DNA from: JBIOJM01 sp044450785 | Lineage (GTDB): Bacteria > Planctomycetota > Planctomycetia > Isosphaerales > Isosphaeraceae | Direction of reading: 5' to 3' | Length of the DNA: 17,085 bases | NCBI GenBank assembly: GCA_044450785.1 | Contig: JBIOJM010000224.1 | Location: 1-17,085 of the forward strand | In this document: positions 6,996 to 14,582 of the stretch, piece by piece | How positions within the stretch are numbered: position 1 is the first letter of the stretch | Layout: each line of letters begins with the position of its first letter | Notes under the pieces: generated by a model | The model's input: only the letters and a program-made list of their open reading frames with translations | What the model was told of the DNA's origin: nothing | Databases searched by the model: none | Made by a program: the position numbers and the translations under genes

Positions 6996-8360
6996 ATGAA
7001 GACGGCAATCGTGCAATGTCCGAACACCGGGTGTGGCCGAGTTTCGCATTTGGGTGATGATCCACTGGGCCGGATTTTCCGGTGCCCGCATTGTTTGACG
7101 AAGCTGCCTGCTGCGCCGGCGGCTGCAGCGGACTCGGGGTGGACCGCTGTTTTGGGGCCCCCGCGACTTGGTTCGGGGCAATTGGGTATCAGGCTGATCC
7201 AGCCTTGGAGTTGGGCTCAGCCAACCCCAGTGGTGGTCGGCGCCAGAGCGCGGAGTTCGTCGGGATTTGAGAGTGGGGAGGTCCTGGTCGGCGCGGTCGA
7301 TCTCAACTGCGAGGGCGAGCCCGATCATTGGTCCCATCCGAGACTGGGGCCAGACGACAGTAGCGAGGTGTTGATCGAGCCGTTTTCCGGTGATGGTCGA
7401 TCGGCTTCAGGTTGGGGCGCGGCGACGATGTCGTCGATCTCGGTGACGGCCTTGGACCGTGGTGCCGCCAGGACGAGCAGCGTCGATTTGGTCCCGGCGA
7501 GCGGGACCGGGCTAGGCCGGTTTCGGATCGTGAGCATCTTGGGGGAAGGGCAGCACGCCACGGTCTATCGTGCCTACGACCCTGTCTTGGAGCGTGACGT
7601 CGCGCTGAAGGTGCCCCGCCCAGGCGTGCTCAAGACGGCCAAGGCGCTTGAGCGATTTCTGGGCGAGGCCAAGGCGCTAGCCCGGCTGCGGCATCCCCGA
7701 ATCGTGCCGGTTTACGAGGCCGGCTGCGCCGGCGAGCGGCACTACATCGCAATGGCACTCATCAACGGCTGTAACCTGGCCGAGCAGTCGGTCGAACACC
7801 CACTCGCGATGGACCGTGCTGCGGAGATCGTCGCCGAGCTGGCCGAAGCGCTGGCTTACGCTCACGGCCAAGGGGTTGTCCACCGCGATGTCAAGCCGGC
7901 CAACGTTCGCCTCGACGATGAAGGCGCCGTCTACCTCATGGATTTCGGCATCGCCTATCGCCCCGACTCGGGTGAGGTCCCGCTCCCCGCTGGCATGATT
8001 CTTGGCACACCGGCTTACGTCGCTCCCGAGCAAGCGCAAGGGGGGCAGACAGACGTGCTGCCGGCCAGTGACCAGTACAGCCTGGGCGTGGTCTTCTACG
8101 AACTGCTCTGCGGTCAACCCCCGTTTTGCGGGCCCCCCTCGTACGTGATTTTCCACACAATCCACCACGACCCCCCGTCGCCTCACACCGTTGCCTCCGG
8201 GGTCCCGCGTTCTCTGGCCGCCATCTGCCTCAAGGCCCTGGCGAAGCGCCCCGACCGGCGGTACGCGGGCTGCCAGGACTTTGCCGAGGACCTGCGGCGC
8301 TGGCTCCGTGGCGAGACTCCCCTGGCCTACCGTCGCGCCTGGGCACGAATGGGGAGATGA
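6996..8360 (+). CDS. soluble Ser/Thr protein kinase with N-terminal zinc ribbon
   Basis: 454 residues. The N-terminus has a zinc-ribbon pattern, CPNTGC (8-13) and CPHC (30-33), then a variable region to about 170. The kinase domain (about 175-435) appears complete. It has the glycine-rich loop GEGQHATV (183-190), the ATP-anchoring lysine in VALKVPR (K205), an alpha-C glutamate in FLGEAK, catalytic HRDVKPANV (D298, N303), DFG (316-318) and GTPAYVAPEQ. It is predicted to be active; substrates are unknown. It has no membrane helix, PASTA or TPR region, unlike most large bacterial kinases, so it is probably cytosolic. ATG 6996 was chosen because AGAGGAG lies 5 bases upstream (6984-6990) and the zinc ribbon follows at once; an upstream ATG at 6921 adds only unconvincing text. 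It ends 39 bp from the convergent gene at 8400. Confidence 0.92.
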   Translation: MKTAIVQCPNTGCGRVSHLGDDPLGRIFRCPHCLTKLPAAPAAAADSGWTAVLGPPRLGSGQLGIRLIQPWSWAQPTPVVVGARARSSSGFESGEVLVGAVDLNCEGEPDHWSHPRLGPDDSSEVLIEPFSGDGRSASGWGAATMSSISVTALDRGAARTSSVDLVPASGTGLGRFRIVSILGEGQHATVYRAYDPVLERDVALKVPRPGVLKTAKALERFLGEAKALARLRHPRIVPVYEAGCAGERHYIAMALINGCNLAEQSVEHPLAMDRAAEIVAELAEALAYAHGQGVVHRDVKPANVRLDDEGAVYLMDFGIAYRPDSGEVPLPAGMILGTPAYVAPEQAQGGQTDVLPASDQYSLGVVFYELLCGQPPFCGPPSYVIFHTIHHDPPSPHTVASGVPRSLAAICLKALAKRPDRRYAGCQDFAEDLRRWLRGETPLAYRRAWARMGR

Positions 8361-8399
8361 GTCAATTCCTGGGGATTCTAGCTCCGCGCCGACCTTGGC

Positions 8400-8891
8400 C
8401 TACCGGGAATCCGTTGACGCGCCCACTGGCTCGGGCTCGGCTACCTCGACTTTTTCAACATCGTGTACGGGCCGGACTTCCGCCGGTTCGTCGATCGCTT
8501 CGGCGAGCTTGGGAGACGTCGGGTCACCCATCGCCGACGGCCAGATGTGGAACCCTCCTCGCCAGGACGGGGGAATCTCCCAGAGACCCCAGATTCCCTT
8601 CCCCTCGTTATAGCCCTGATAGGCGACATCGTGCTTGCCGATGTATCGCTTGGTCCACCGGCACTTGCCATCGTCGAGATTGTACTTGCCGCGGATCAGG
8701 AAGAGGCCGATCATATCGCGGCCCTCGCCGGTCATGACTCCCTGGCAAAAGCTCAGGTGGAGTTCCATCCTGTGCCGACCAGGCAAGTGGGCCATCAAGA
8801 AGAACCCCTGCCACGGCCCGGAGGGGAAACGGGGGTCGGTCTCCGAGGGAGGCTGGGGTGTAGACTGGGGCGGCTGCGGTGTCGTTGCCAT
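8400..8891 (-). CDS. conserved-looking protein of unknown function
   Basis: 163 residues. A proline/glutamine-rich start (about 1-25) leads into a compact aromatic and glycine-rich core (about 26-110) with WQGFFLMAHLPGRHRMELHL, GEGRDMIGLFLIRGKYN, CRWTKRYIGKH and YQGYNEGKGIWGLWEI. The tail is acidic and low in complexity. The core looks like a folded beta-rich domain. It lacks a signal peptide or membrane helix, so it is probably cytosolic. I do not recognise a named family with confidence and assign no function. The start is ATG 8891, with GAGG 6 bases upstream; a GTG one codon earlier is possible. It converges on the kinase gene. It is separated by about 270 bp from the lipoprotein gene upstream and has its own candidate promoter. 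Confidence 0.8.
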   Translation of the reverse strand: MATTPQPPQSTPQPPSETDPRFPSGPWQGFFLMAHLPGRHRMELHLSFCQGVMTGEGRDMIGLFLIRGKYNLDDGKCRWTKRYIGKHDVAYQGYNEGKGIWGLWEIPPSWRGGFHIWPSAMGDPTSPKLAEAIDEPAEVRPVHDVEKVEVAEPEPVGASTDSR

Positions 8892-8963
8892 CACGGGCCT
8901 CGCAGGTCCGGCCGTTGGCCTCGACCGGCGGGGCGTCGAGACCGCAATCGATCCTTCCCCTTG

Positions 8964-8993
8964 AGTTTGGTCCGGCCTCTAGCAGGGTGTCAA
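8964..8993 (-). promoter_or_regulatory. candidate promoter for the unknown-function gene
   Basis: On the minus strand a perfect -35 hexamer TTGACA (8993-8988) is followed after 18 bases by CAAACT (8969-8964), a poor -10. It lies about 75-100 bp before ATG 8891 in the right direction. The -35 is striking in this GC-rich DNA; the -10 makes it uncertain. Confidence 0.33.
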
Positions 8994-9160
8994 GCGGCTG
9001 TCGCATCCCGAACCGGAGAGAGCTTTTTCTGACAGGCCCATGTATCGAGGTGTTCAGTAAACCGCAGGATAGGCCCACGGTCATGGAAGCTGGTGTCTAA
9101 CTGCATGATCTGTTGACGATCTGGCGGTATCTGTATGCGCTGACCTTGCCGCCGATTGGA

Positions 9161-9394
9161 TCATGAGCTTTGTCGATGCCTTTCTGAAGGGGGAGCACCT
9201 TCGTATCCTTTCTTGACCTTCTTCAGCATGTTTCGCAGATGTACTCTATTTGCTTGCTCCTTCCGCAATCGGATATTCTGTTCGATGCGATCCTTCGGAC
9301 TCAACTCGCCGCAACCACCGAGAATCAGCGATACACTGGGAATCGTCATCGACAACAGTTTGCGCCTGCTCAACCGTCGGTTCAGTTCGCTCAT
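9161..9394 (-). CDS. small lipoprotein with Tat-like signal
   Basis: 77 residues. The N-terminus has arginine pairs followed by a hydrophobic segment and a lipobox: SRRKLLSMTIPSVSLILGGC, so cleavage is predicted before Cys28 with lipid attachment. The SRRKLL part resembles a twin-arginine motif (normally SRRxFLK). The mature part of about 50 residues is highly charged (many Lys, Arg and Glu), probably helical, and has no recognised domain. The ATG at 9394 has GAGGG about 13 bases upstream, a little far. It lies on the same strand as the large lipoprotein hydrolase (168 bp downstream of it), so they may be cotranscribed. Confidence 0.62.
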   Translation of the reverse strand: MSELNRRLSRRKLLSMTIPSVSLILGGCGELSPKDRIEQNIRLRKEQANRVHLRNMLKKVKKGYEGAPPSERHRQSS

Positions 9395-9562
9395 ATGCTA
9401 AAACCAGCCCTCGGCACCTTCCAGACGGGTCGACCGCGGTGCTCGGCTCTGAGCCGGGTGCTCGATCGATCCATTGTTGCTTCCGAACCAATGTTGGCGC
9501 GCGCTGCCGCTCGCAGGTCAAGCATTGAGGAGTTCGGAACATAAACCGGGTCTATTGCTATG

Positions 9563-11515
9563 TTAGTGCGTGCTGGCATGCTGAGCAAGCGTAAAGCGAA
9601 TTGAAATGCAATTCGGCAATGAGAGATTCAAGAAACTGGGTAAAGGGAGCGACGAAGGTGTGCCCTTTCTTTCGCTCAGGTGCACCAGGAGGATCCTCCG
9701 AACTTCGGCGATAACCTCGGGGTCAGCTTCGCAGGTGTGGGTGGCCGTGACGATGTGCTCGGAGGCAGCGCCGTCGAGGTGGGCGCTGCGGTAGCTGACC
9801 AAGCCGTCGCTCACCTTGTCCAGGGGTGCTTCGCGACGGAGGTTAGCGATGATCGAGTGGTAAACGACTTCCGGCGCGATCGGCTGTGAGTCGAGGGCTA
9901 TGAGGACGGGATTTTCGGCTTCCATCCCGTCGGCGCTGCTGAGCACCCGGTCCTGGAAGGAAGGCTGGAACACACTGCGGCCGTTGGCGGCCTCCAGCTC
10001 TGCCCAGGCCGGGCGAAGCGGGTTGTTGCGACGGATCAGCTCAATGCCGAGCCGAACCCCCGGCTGCCTGGCCGGCCTACTCCCTCGATGGGCCGTGGTC
10101 AAGAAGATGACTCGTCGCACATAGGGCTCGGGCTGGAAGAAGAACATTTCAGCCAGATCGGCCTGAAGTTTGGGCGCGGCGCGAATCTGGTCGATGGGCT
10201 GCGTGAAAACCGCGTTCCACAACGTCTCACCGCTCGGCTGGACCAGCATCCGCGTTACCTGGCCGCCGGTGCTCTTGCCCAGGATCACCATGTTGTCGAG
10301 CGCGGGATCGGCCCCTTGGGGGTCGAACCTCCGGCGGATCTCACGGAGCGATCGGCGCAATGAAAGAGCCGCCAGCGGGAGCGGATAGCCCGACGGATTG
10401 AGCACGACCCAGAACTGGTACGATGCGCGCAGCGCTGGATCGCCGCGCAGTGCGTCGAGCATCGGTATCCAGACCGTGGGGTTGGACCAGAGCCCCTGCA
10501 CCAGCAGGACCGGCACCTTACCGGGCTGGTAAGCATCAAGCGCGTACACGCCTGCCTGTGCGGAATAGAAATCGGGATCGACGACGCCCAGATACTCATA
10601 ATTGCGCATCGGACTTTGAGTGAGCCGGCGGACCAGCGGGGGCGTCAGGTTACCGGCTAGCGGGATCAGCCGCCCGCCCAGGTTCAACACCTCCTCGCGG
10701 AGCGGGTCATGTAGTACCAGCTCGACGGGTTGTTCGCGCCAATTCATGATTGGTCCGCGCGGCTGGATCACCGCACTCGTGGCAAAGACTACCTTTCGAG
10801 GACCGTAGGGTTTCCATGCGGTCAACTCATCTTCATCGAGTCCACGATGCGCGATCAGCGGGACACCCAGCCCGGCCCGGCGCACGAACGGTCCCGGCCC
10901 GACGACGGCGAATTCATCGGCGAGTTGGAGGGTGTCAAACCCCAGGACCGTCCAGTCGGGAACGGCTGAGGCCGGAACAATCCCGGCCTCGCCAAGCCGT
11001 ACGGGCCAGGAGGTTTGCGCAGGCATCGTGTCCGTTCGCGCCAGCCGAAGGCACCGAGCCAACGCATCGTTGTGCAGGTCTCTCGCGGTGCACCACATCA
11101 GGGAGCCGGCCGGGCCTTCTCGTAGCTCTGCCAGGCAGAATATGGCGTAAACCGCCGCATCGCGCGACCACAAAAGTGCCTCCCCCGGCGCCGGCAGCAG
11201 GGTCGTCCGGCCGATCTGGTCAGCCAGCTCCGCCAAGGCGAGCAGCCGCCCTGGATCAGAGTGTTCGGCGCCATTTCCCTGCTCGAGGAGGCAGAAGGCG
11301 TCGCGTGGATGATGTTGGGCCAGGCCTTCCAGTCCCCGTTCGCTCAGCAAGGCTGAGGTCGAGACAGACCAGCGCGCTCCCCAGAGACATTCGGTGACCG
11401 GCGCAAGGTGACGTCCAGGCCTTGGGACAACGAAGACTTGGTTGCAGCCGGGAGCGACCGTCGCTGCTGTGAGCGACAGGAGTGCCAGCCAGACCACCCT
11501 CCTGATCCAGTCCAT
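9563..11515 (-). CDS. large lipoprotein alpha/beta hydrolase (lipase/esterase-like)
   Basis: 650 residues. A signal peptide with lipobox is present (RRVVWLALLSLTAATVAPGC, Cys24). A region of about 300 residues without a recognised domain follows. The alpha/beta-hydrolase domain begins near 333 with VPVLLVQGLWSNPTVWIPML, where the oxyanion region would lie. The nucleophile elbow is LGKSTGG with Ser415 in GxSxG. The likely acid is Asp570 in KVSDGLVSYRSAHLDGA and the likely base His593 in TATHTC. These residues suggest an active serine hydrolase at a membrane surface; the substrate is unknown. ATG 11515 is used because the signal peptide starts there; the frame is open to 11647. It lies 153 bp downstream of the TPR kinase on the same strand. 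The last ~35 residues are unconserved-looking. Confidence 0.85.
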   Translation of the reverse strand: MDWIRRVVWLALLSLTAATVAPGCNQVFVVPRPGRHLAPVTECLWGARWSVSTSALLSERGLEGLAQHHPRDAFCLLEQGNGAEHSDPGRLLALAELADQIGRTTLLPAPGEALLWSRDAAVYAIFCLAELREGPAGSLMWCTARDLHNDALARCLRLARTDTMPAQTSWPVRLGEAGIVPASAVPDWTVLGFDTLQLADEFAVVGPGPFVRRAGLGVPLIAHRGLDEDELTAWKPYGPRKVVFATSAVIQPRGPIMNWREQPVELVLHDPLREEVLNLGGRLIPLAGNLTPPLVRRLTQSPMRNYEYLGVVDPDFYSAQAGVYALDAYQPGKVPVLLVQGLWSNPTVWIPMLDALRGDPALRASYQFWVVLNPSGYPLPLAALSLRRSLREIRRRFDPQGADPALDNMVILGKSTGGQVTRMLVQPSGETLWNAVFTQPIDQIRAAPKLQADLAEMFFFQPEPYVRRVIFLTTAHRGSRPARQPGVRLGIELIRRNNPLRPAWAELEAANGRSVFQPSFQDRVLSSADGMEAENPVLIALDSQPIAPEVVYHSIIANLRREAPLDKVSDGLVSYRSAHLDGAASEHIVTATHTCEADPEVIAEVRRILLVHLSERKGTPSSLPLPSFLNLSLPNCISIRFTLAQHASTH

Positions 11516-11668
11516 GATCCACGCGACCTTTGCTGCAATCTCAGCTCGGGGGTGGTTCGTGCCGCACTTGGCAATCCTCATGATTCGATCGGACGAAAAC
11601 GGGGCGACCTTGATTGTTTTTCGGGCGGGAGCCTGGACTGGTTGCAAGGCGGGGACCTCTGATCGGTG

Positions 11669-14245
11669 CTACTTCCGGGCTGTTGCTGAATTCTCCTCCA
11701 CGTCCTTGATGAGGGCTTGAAAGTCAGCACGGTCGCGGATCGAGTCGATGTCCGTGTCAGACTGGAGGGTCTCGGCCGTGGGGAAGCCGCCGCCAACAGC
11801 GCGGCGCAATACCTCGACAGCCCGGTCGCCGTACACTTGGCGGCGGCGCTGGTCGCCCTTGCTCAATTTCAAGGTGTCAAGGGTGCCTTGCGATCCGTTT
11901 TTCGTGCCGATCAAGGGGATACACAGAGCCAAGTTGCACGCCAGGCTGTAGCTGTTGCGTGGATCGAGGTTGGGGATGCTCTCGTAGAGATCAACAGCGT
12001 GCTGGAACGAGCGCAATGCCTCAACGGGCTCGCCCGTTTGTTGGAGTATCCGGCCGATCGAGTTATGGCTCTTGGCCAGGTCGATGCGCGAGTAGAGGTC
12101 GTTCGGGTGCTCGGATACGAGCTGTTCGAGCAGTGTTCGGGCCTTCTGGACAAAGGCGAGCGCCTCGGCCGGCTCACGTCGTTGGCGAAAAAGATCGCTC
12201 ATCATGTTGTAGGTGTTGCCCAGCCCCCCCCGGTAGTTCAGGAGGCCGGGATACTGCTGGTCAAGCCGTTCGAAGATTGCGAGTGCCTTGTGGGCGCTGG
12301 CGAGAGCCGAGTCGAGCTTGCCGGCCATCTGCTGGAAGGAGCACAGGTCGCCGAGGAAGATCGCCAGTTCATAAGACTGGTCCGCGAGATCCGGGTGCTC
12401 GCTGGTAACGGACTCGAGGAGCTCGACCGCTTTCTGACAGGCGGTGCTCGCCGGCTCCAATCCGTCGGGTTGGCCCATCAGGATCTGGGCCAGGACTCCA
12501 GAAGCCTTGGCCATGGCGACTTGTGGGTCGAGTGCGTGAGGATCCTCCGTAGCGAGTTGTGACTCGATCGCGATCGAGCGCTGGATACTCTCGATCGCCT
12601 TCTCGGGTTGACCTTGGTCACGTTCAATTTGGGCGATGTTCTGGAGAATGAGACCCAGCTCATGGCGTCGTGAGACCGACTGGGGATCGGCGCTGGCAAG
12701 CGACTCGATCAGGTCTTGAGCGCGGCGGAGAATGCGGAGGGCCTCGTCGGCGCGGCCATCGAGAAACATGAGCACCTGACCCAGCTCGTTGAGAGTGCGC
12801 GCCAGATTCTCCTGATAGCTTTGATTGTGGGGCTGGCTCGTGACCAGGCTCTCCCAAAGCGCAATGGCTTGTTGGTACTGGAGATATGCCTCGGACGTCG
12901 AGCCGGTCAGACTGGTGATCTTGGCGACGCGAGCGCAGGCGTAGGCGAGCTCCGCACGGAGTGTCGAGTCACCGCCGCGCTGGCTGAGGAAGTCTTGATA
13001 AAATCGCTGCGCGTCCTGAAGCAGCGCGTTGCGGAGCGGATGAAGCCCCGGTTGGTTGAGGAGCCGCTCCTCGCTAACGTGGGTAAAGAACTGATTGACT
13101 GCCTGGCGAGCCTGGCGGAAGGAGACTTCAGCACGGTCACGCTCGCGACGGGCCAGGATCAATCCGGTTGTTGTACCGGCGACGCCTACCACCAGTGCCA
13201 GGACCAAAGCCAGTGCAGTAACCACCACTGCCGGGTGGCGCCGCCCAAACTTGGCCGCGCGATAAGCCGGCGAGTCGCGGTGCGCTCGCACTGGCAGACC
13301 CTCCAAGTAGCGGTGCAGATCGTCGGCGAAGTGCTCGGCCGAGGCATACCGCCGCTCCGGTTCTTTGCGCAATGCCATCAACACGATCGCGTCGAGGTCA
13401 CCCGCCAGAATCCGCTTGAGTCGCTCTGGCACAGTGGCGCGAGCCGCGGCGATGTCCTCGGGTGTCTGGGTCTGTGACGGCGACAACGAGAGTGGCTCGG
13501 GCTCGGCAGATGGCTGGGGCGGCGACGTCGGGGTCACCACCGCTGGCGGATTGCTGGACGAACCTGCCCGCGTGGCGAGGCACCCGACAACCGATGTGCT
13601 GGGTTTCTCGGGCACCTGTTCGCAGATAGCCTGGAGGATTTCGGGCGTGCTCCCGGACTTGAGCTGGTACGGCCACCGGCCCGTCAGCAGCAGGTAGAGC
13701 ACAACACCCAGCGCGTAGACATCGCTGGCCGTCGTGATCGGCTCCCCCGTAACCTGCTCGGGACTGGCATACTCCGGCGTCAGCACCAACTCATCAGTTC
13801 GGCGCAAGGTCGTCGATGCATCGGTTCCGAGATCGGCATCGCCGTTGTACTCGGGTTGAACCAGCTTGGAAATGCCGAAGTCGATGAGCTTCGGGATTCC
13901 GTCGGCTGTGACCAGGATGTTACTCGGCTTCAAGTCGCGGTGGATGACCGTGTGTTGATGGGCGAAGTGTACAGCTTCGCAGACTTGTCCGAACAGCCTC
14001 AGCCGGGCGGAAATGTCCAGCCGCCGGCTGTCGCAATATTGGTCGATCGACTGGCCGTGGACGTACTCCATCATGACGTCAGGCCGGCCCTCCGGTTTGG
14101 GGATCGGCCTGGCCGCGATGGCCTCCAGAGCGATCGACTCGATCAGGTCGAAAGCCGGTGTGGTGCCGGCATTCTGCTGACTCTCGGTGTGCGGCACCGT
14201 TAATTCGGTTATGGTCTCGATTCGCTCGCGGGGCGCGGCATCCAT
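11669..14245 (-). CDS. TPR-containing membrane Ser/Thr kinase lacking the N-lobe
   Basis: 858 residues. The catalytic C-lobe is well preserved: GRPDVMMEYVHGQSIDQYCD (53-72), HRDLKPSN (102-109), DFG (122-124), TPEYASPEQ (156-164), DVYALG (175-180) and RRYASAEHFADDLHRYLEG (298-316). A proline-rich insert lies at 222-262. One membrane helix (about 338-364) is followed by about 400 residues with tetratricopeptide-like helical repeats, which would be outside the cytoplasm. Family members normally have a glycine-rich loop and an ATP-binding lysine in the ~80 residues before GRPxxVME. Here only 53 unrelated residues precede it, and the other two minus frames up to 14245 do not encode the missing part. 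The protein is therefore probably a pseudokinase, or a gene that suffered an internal deletion. ATG 14245 has GGAG 10 bases upstream. Confidence 0.9.
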   Translation of the reverse strand: MDAAPRERIETITELTVPHTESQQNAGTTPAFDLIESIALEAIAARPIPKPEGRPDVMMEYVHGQSIDQYCDSRRLDISARLRLFGQVCEAVHFAHQHTVIHRDLKPSNILVTADGIPKLIDFGISKLVQPEYNGDADLGTDASTTLRRTDELVLTPEYASPEQVTGEPITTASDVYALGVVLYLLLTGRWPYQLKSGSTPEILQAICEQVPEKPSTSVVGCLATRAGSSSNPPAVVTPTSPPQPSAEPEPLSLSPSQTQTPEDIAAARATVPERLKRILAGDLDAIVLMALRKEPERRYASAEHFADDLHRYLEGLPVRAHRDSPAYRAAKFGRRHPAVVVTALALVLALVVGVAGTTTGLILARRERDRAEVSFRQARQAVNQFFTHVSEERLLNQPGLHPLRNALLQDAQRFYQDFLSQRGGDSTLRAELAYACARVAKITSLTGSTSEAYLQYQQAIALWESLVTSQPHNQSYQENLARTLNELGQVLMFLDGRADEALRILRRAQDLIESLASADPQSVSRRHELGLILQNIAQIERDQGQPEKAIESIQRSIAIESQLATEDPHALDPQVAMAKASGVLAQILMGQPDGLEPASTACQKAVELLESVTSEHPDLADQSYELAIFLGDLCSFQQMAGKLDSALASAHKALAIFERLDQQYPGLLNYRGGLGNTYNMMSDLFRQRREPAEALAFVQKARTLLEQLVSEHPNDLYSRIDLAKSHNSIGRILQQTGEPVEALRSFQHAVDLYESIPNLDPRNSYSLACNLALCIPLIGTKNGSQGTLDTLKLSKGDQRRRQVYGDRAVEVLRRAVGGGFPTAETLQSDTDIDSIRDRADFQALIKDVEENSATARK

Positions 14246-14273
14246 TTGTCAGGGGCTCCGATCTTCTGGTCGG

Positions 14274-14384
14274 TCACGCTCGCGGCGCGGTGGTACGCAC
14301 GAGCGATCTTCCTTCCACGATTCCTGTCCCTCCTTCGTAGTCGTCGAGATCGAGTTTGACTTCGTCGAGATGGATTGTTTTCAT
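14274..14384 (-). CDS. possible 36-residue small protein upstream of the TPR kinase
   Basis: An ATG at 14384 is preceded by AAAAGG ending 6 bases upstream (a plausible ribosome site) and opens a frame of 36 codons ending at TGA 14274-14276. The product starts MKTIHLDEVKLDLDDYEGG: acidic and with hydrophobic periodicity, then basic toward its end. It lies 28 bp before the kinase ATG on the same strand, so it could be translated from the kinase transcript. A 10-base repeat (TCGTCGAGAT at 14341-14350 and 14362-14371) comes from its HLDE/DLDD text. I know no homologue. It may instead be a leader peptide or chance. Confidence 0.35.
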   Translation of the reverse strand: MKTIHLDEVKLDLDDYEGGTGIVEGRSLVRTTAPRA

Positions 14385-14582
14385 GGCTGCACCTTTTCAC
14401 CTCGGATCAGGAGCACTTCGTGATCTTTGCTTATCGCTCGATGTCCTGGGCTCCGCAGTGACTTTCAGTCATGCTAGCACGAACGTCTCGGTTCGAGAAA
14501 GCCTGATCGAAGGGTGGCATGATGGACGAACCGTTGTGGTCGGTTGATGGTTGTGCAGTTCAAGGTGAGCAAAGGAGCAATC
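14385..14582. other. divergent promoter region between the TPR kinase and the amidohydrolase
   Basis: About 200 bp (340 bp if the small ORF is not real) separate the two divergent genes. I see no clear -35/-10 pair on either strand and no hairpin or protein-coding text. Confidence 0.35.
14571..14577 (+). promoter_or_regulatory. ribosome binding site of the amidohydrolase gene
   Basis: AAAGGAG lies 5 bases before ATG 14583 and selects it over in-frame starts at 14544-14547, which lie before the signal peptide. Confidence 0.7.

Noticed and set aside
9597..9615. Hairpin CGAATTG-aaatg-CAATTCG considered as a terminator
   Set aside because: It lies inside the last codons of the hydrolase gene, about 30 bases before its stop, and has no T run on the minus strand.
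12563..12578. 16-bp palindrome CTCGATCGCGATCGAG
   Set aside because: Within coding sequence for SIAIES in the TPR region and built of CGATCG, common in this GC-rich DNA; about 0.3 such palindromes are expected by chance in the window.
11717..13477. Two long plus-strand open frames (281 and 253 codons) opposite the TPR kinase
   Set aside because: They are antisense to clearly conserved kinase/TPR coding sequence and show no recognisable domains or ribosome sites.
14086..14384. Frameshifted N-lobe of the TPR kinase upstream of its start
   Set aside because: I translated the other two minus frames up to 14245 and the upstream small ORF; none shows a glycine-loop plus ALK lysine or the alpha-C pattern, and one frame hits a stop at once.
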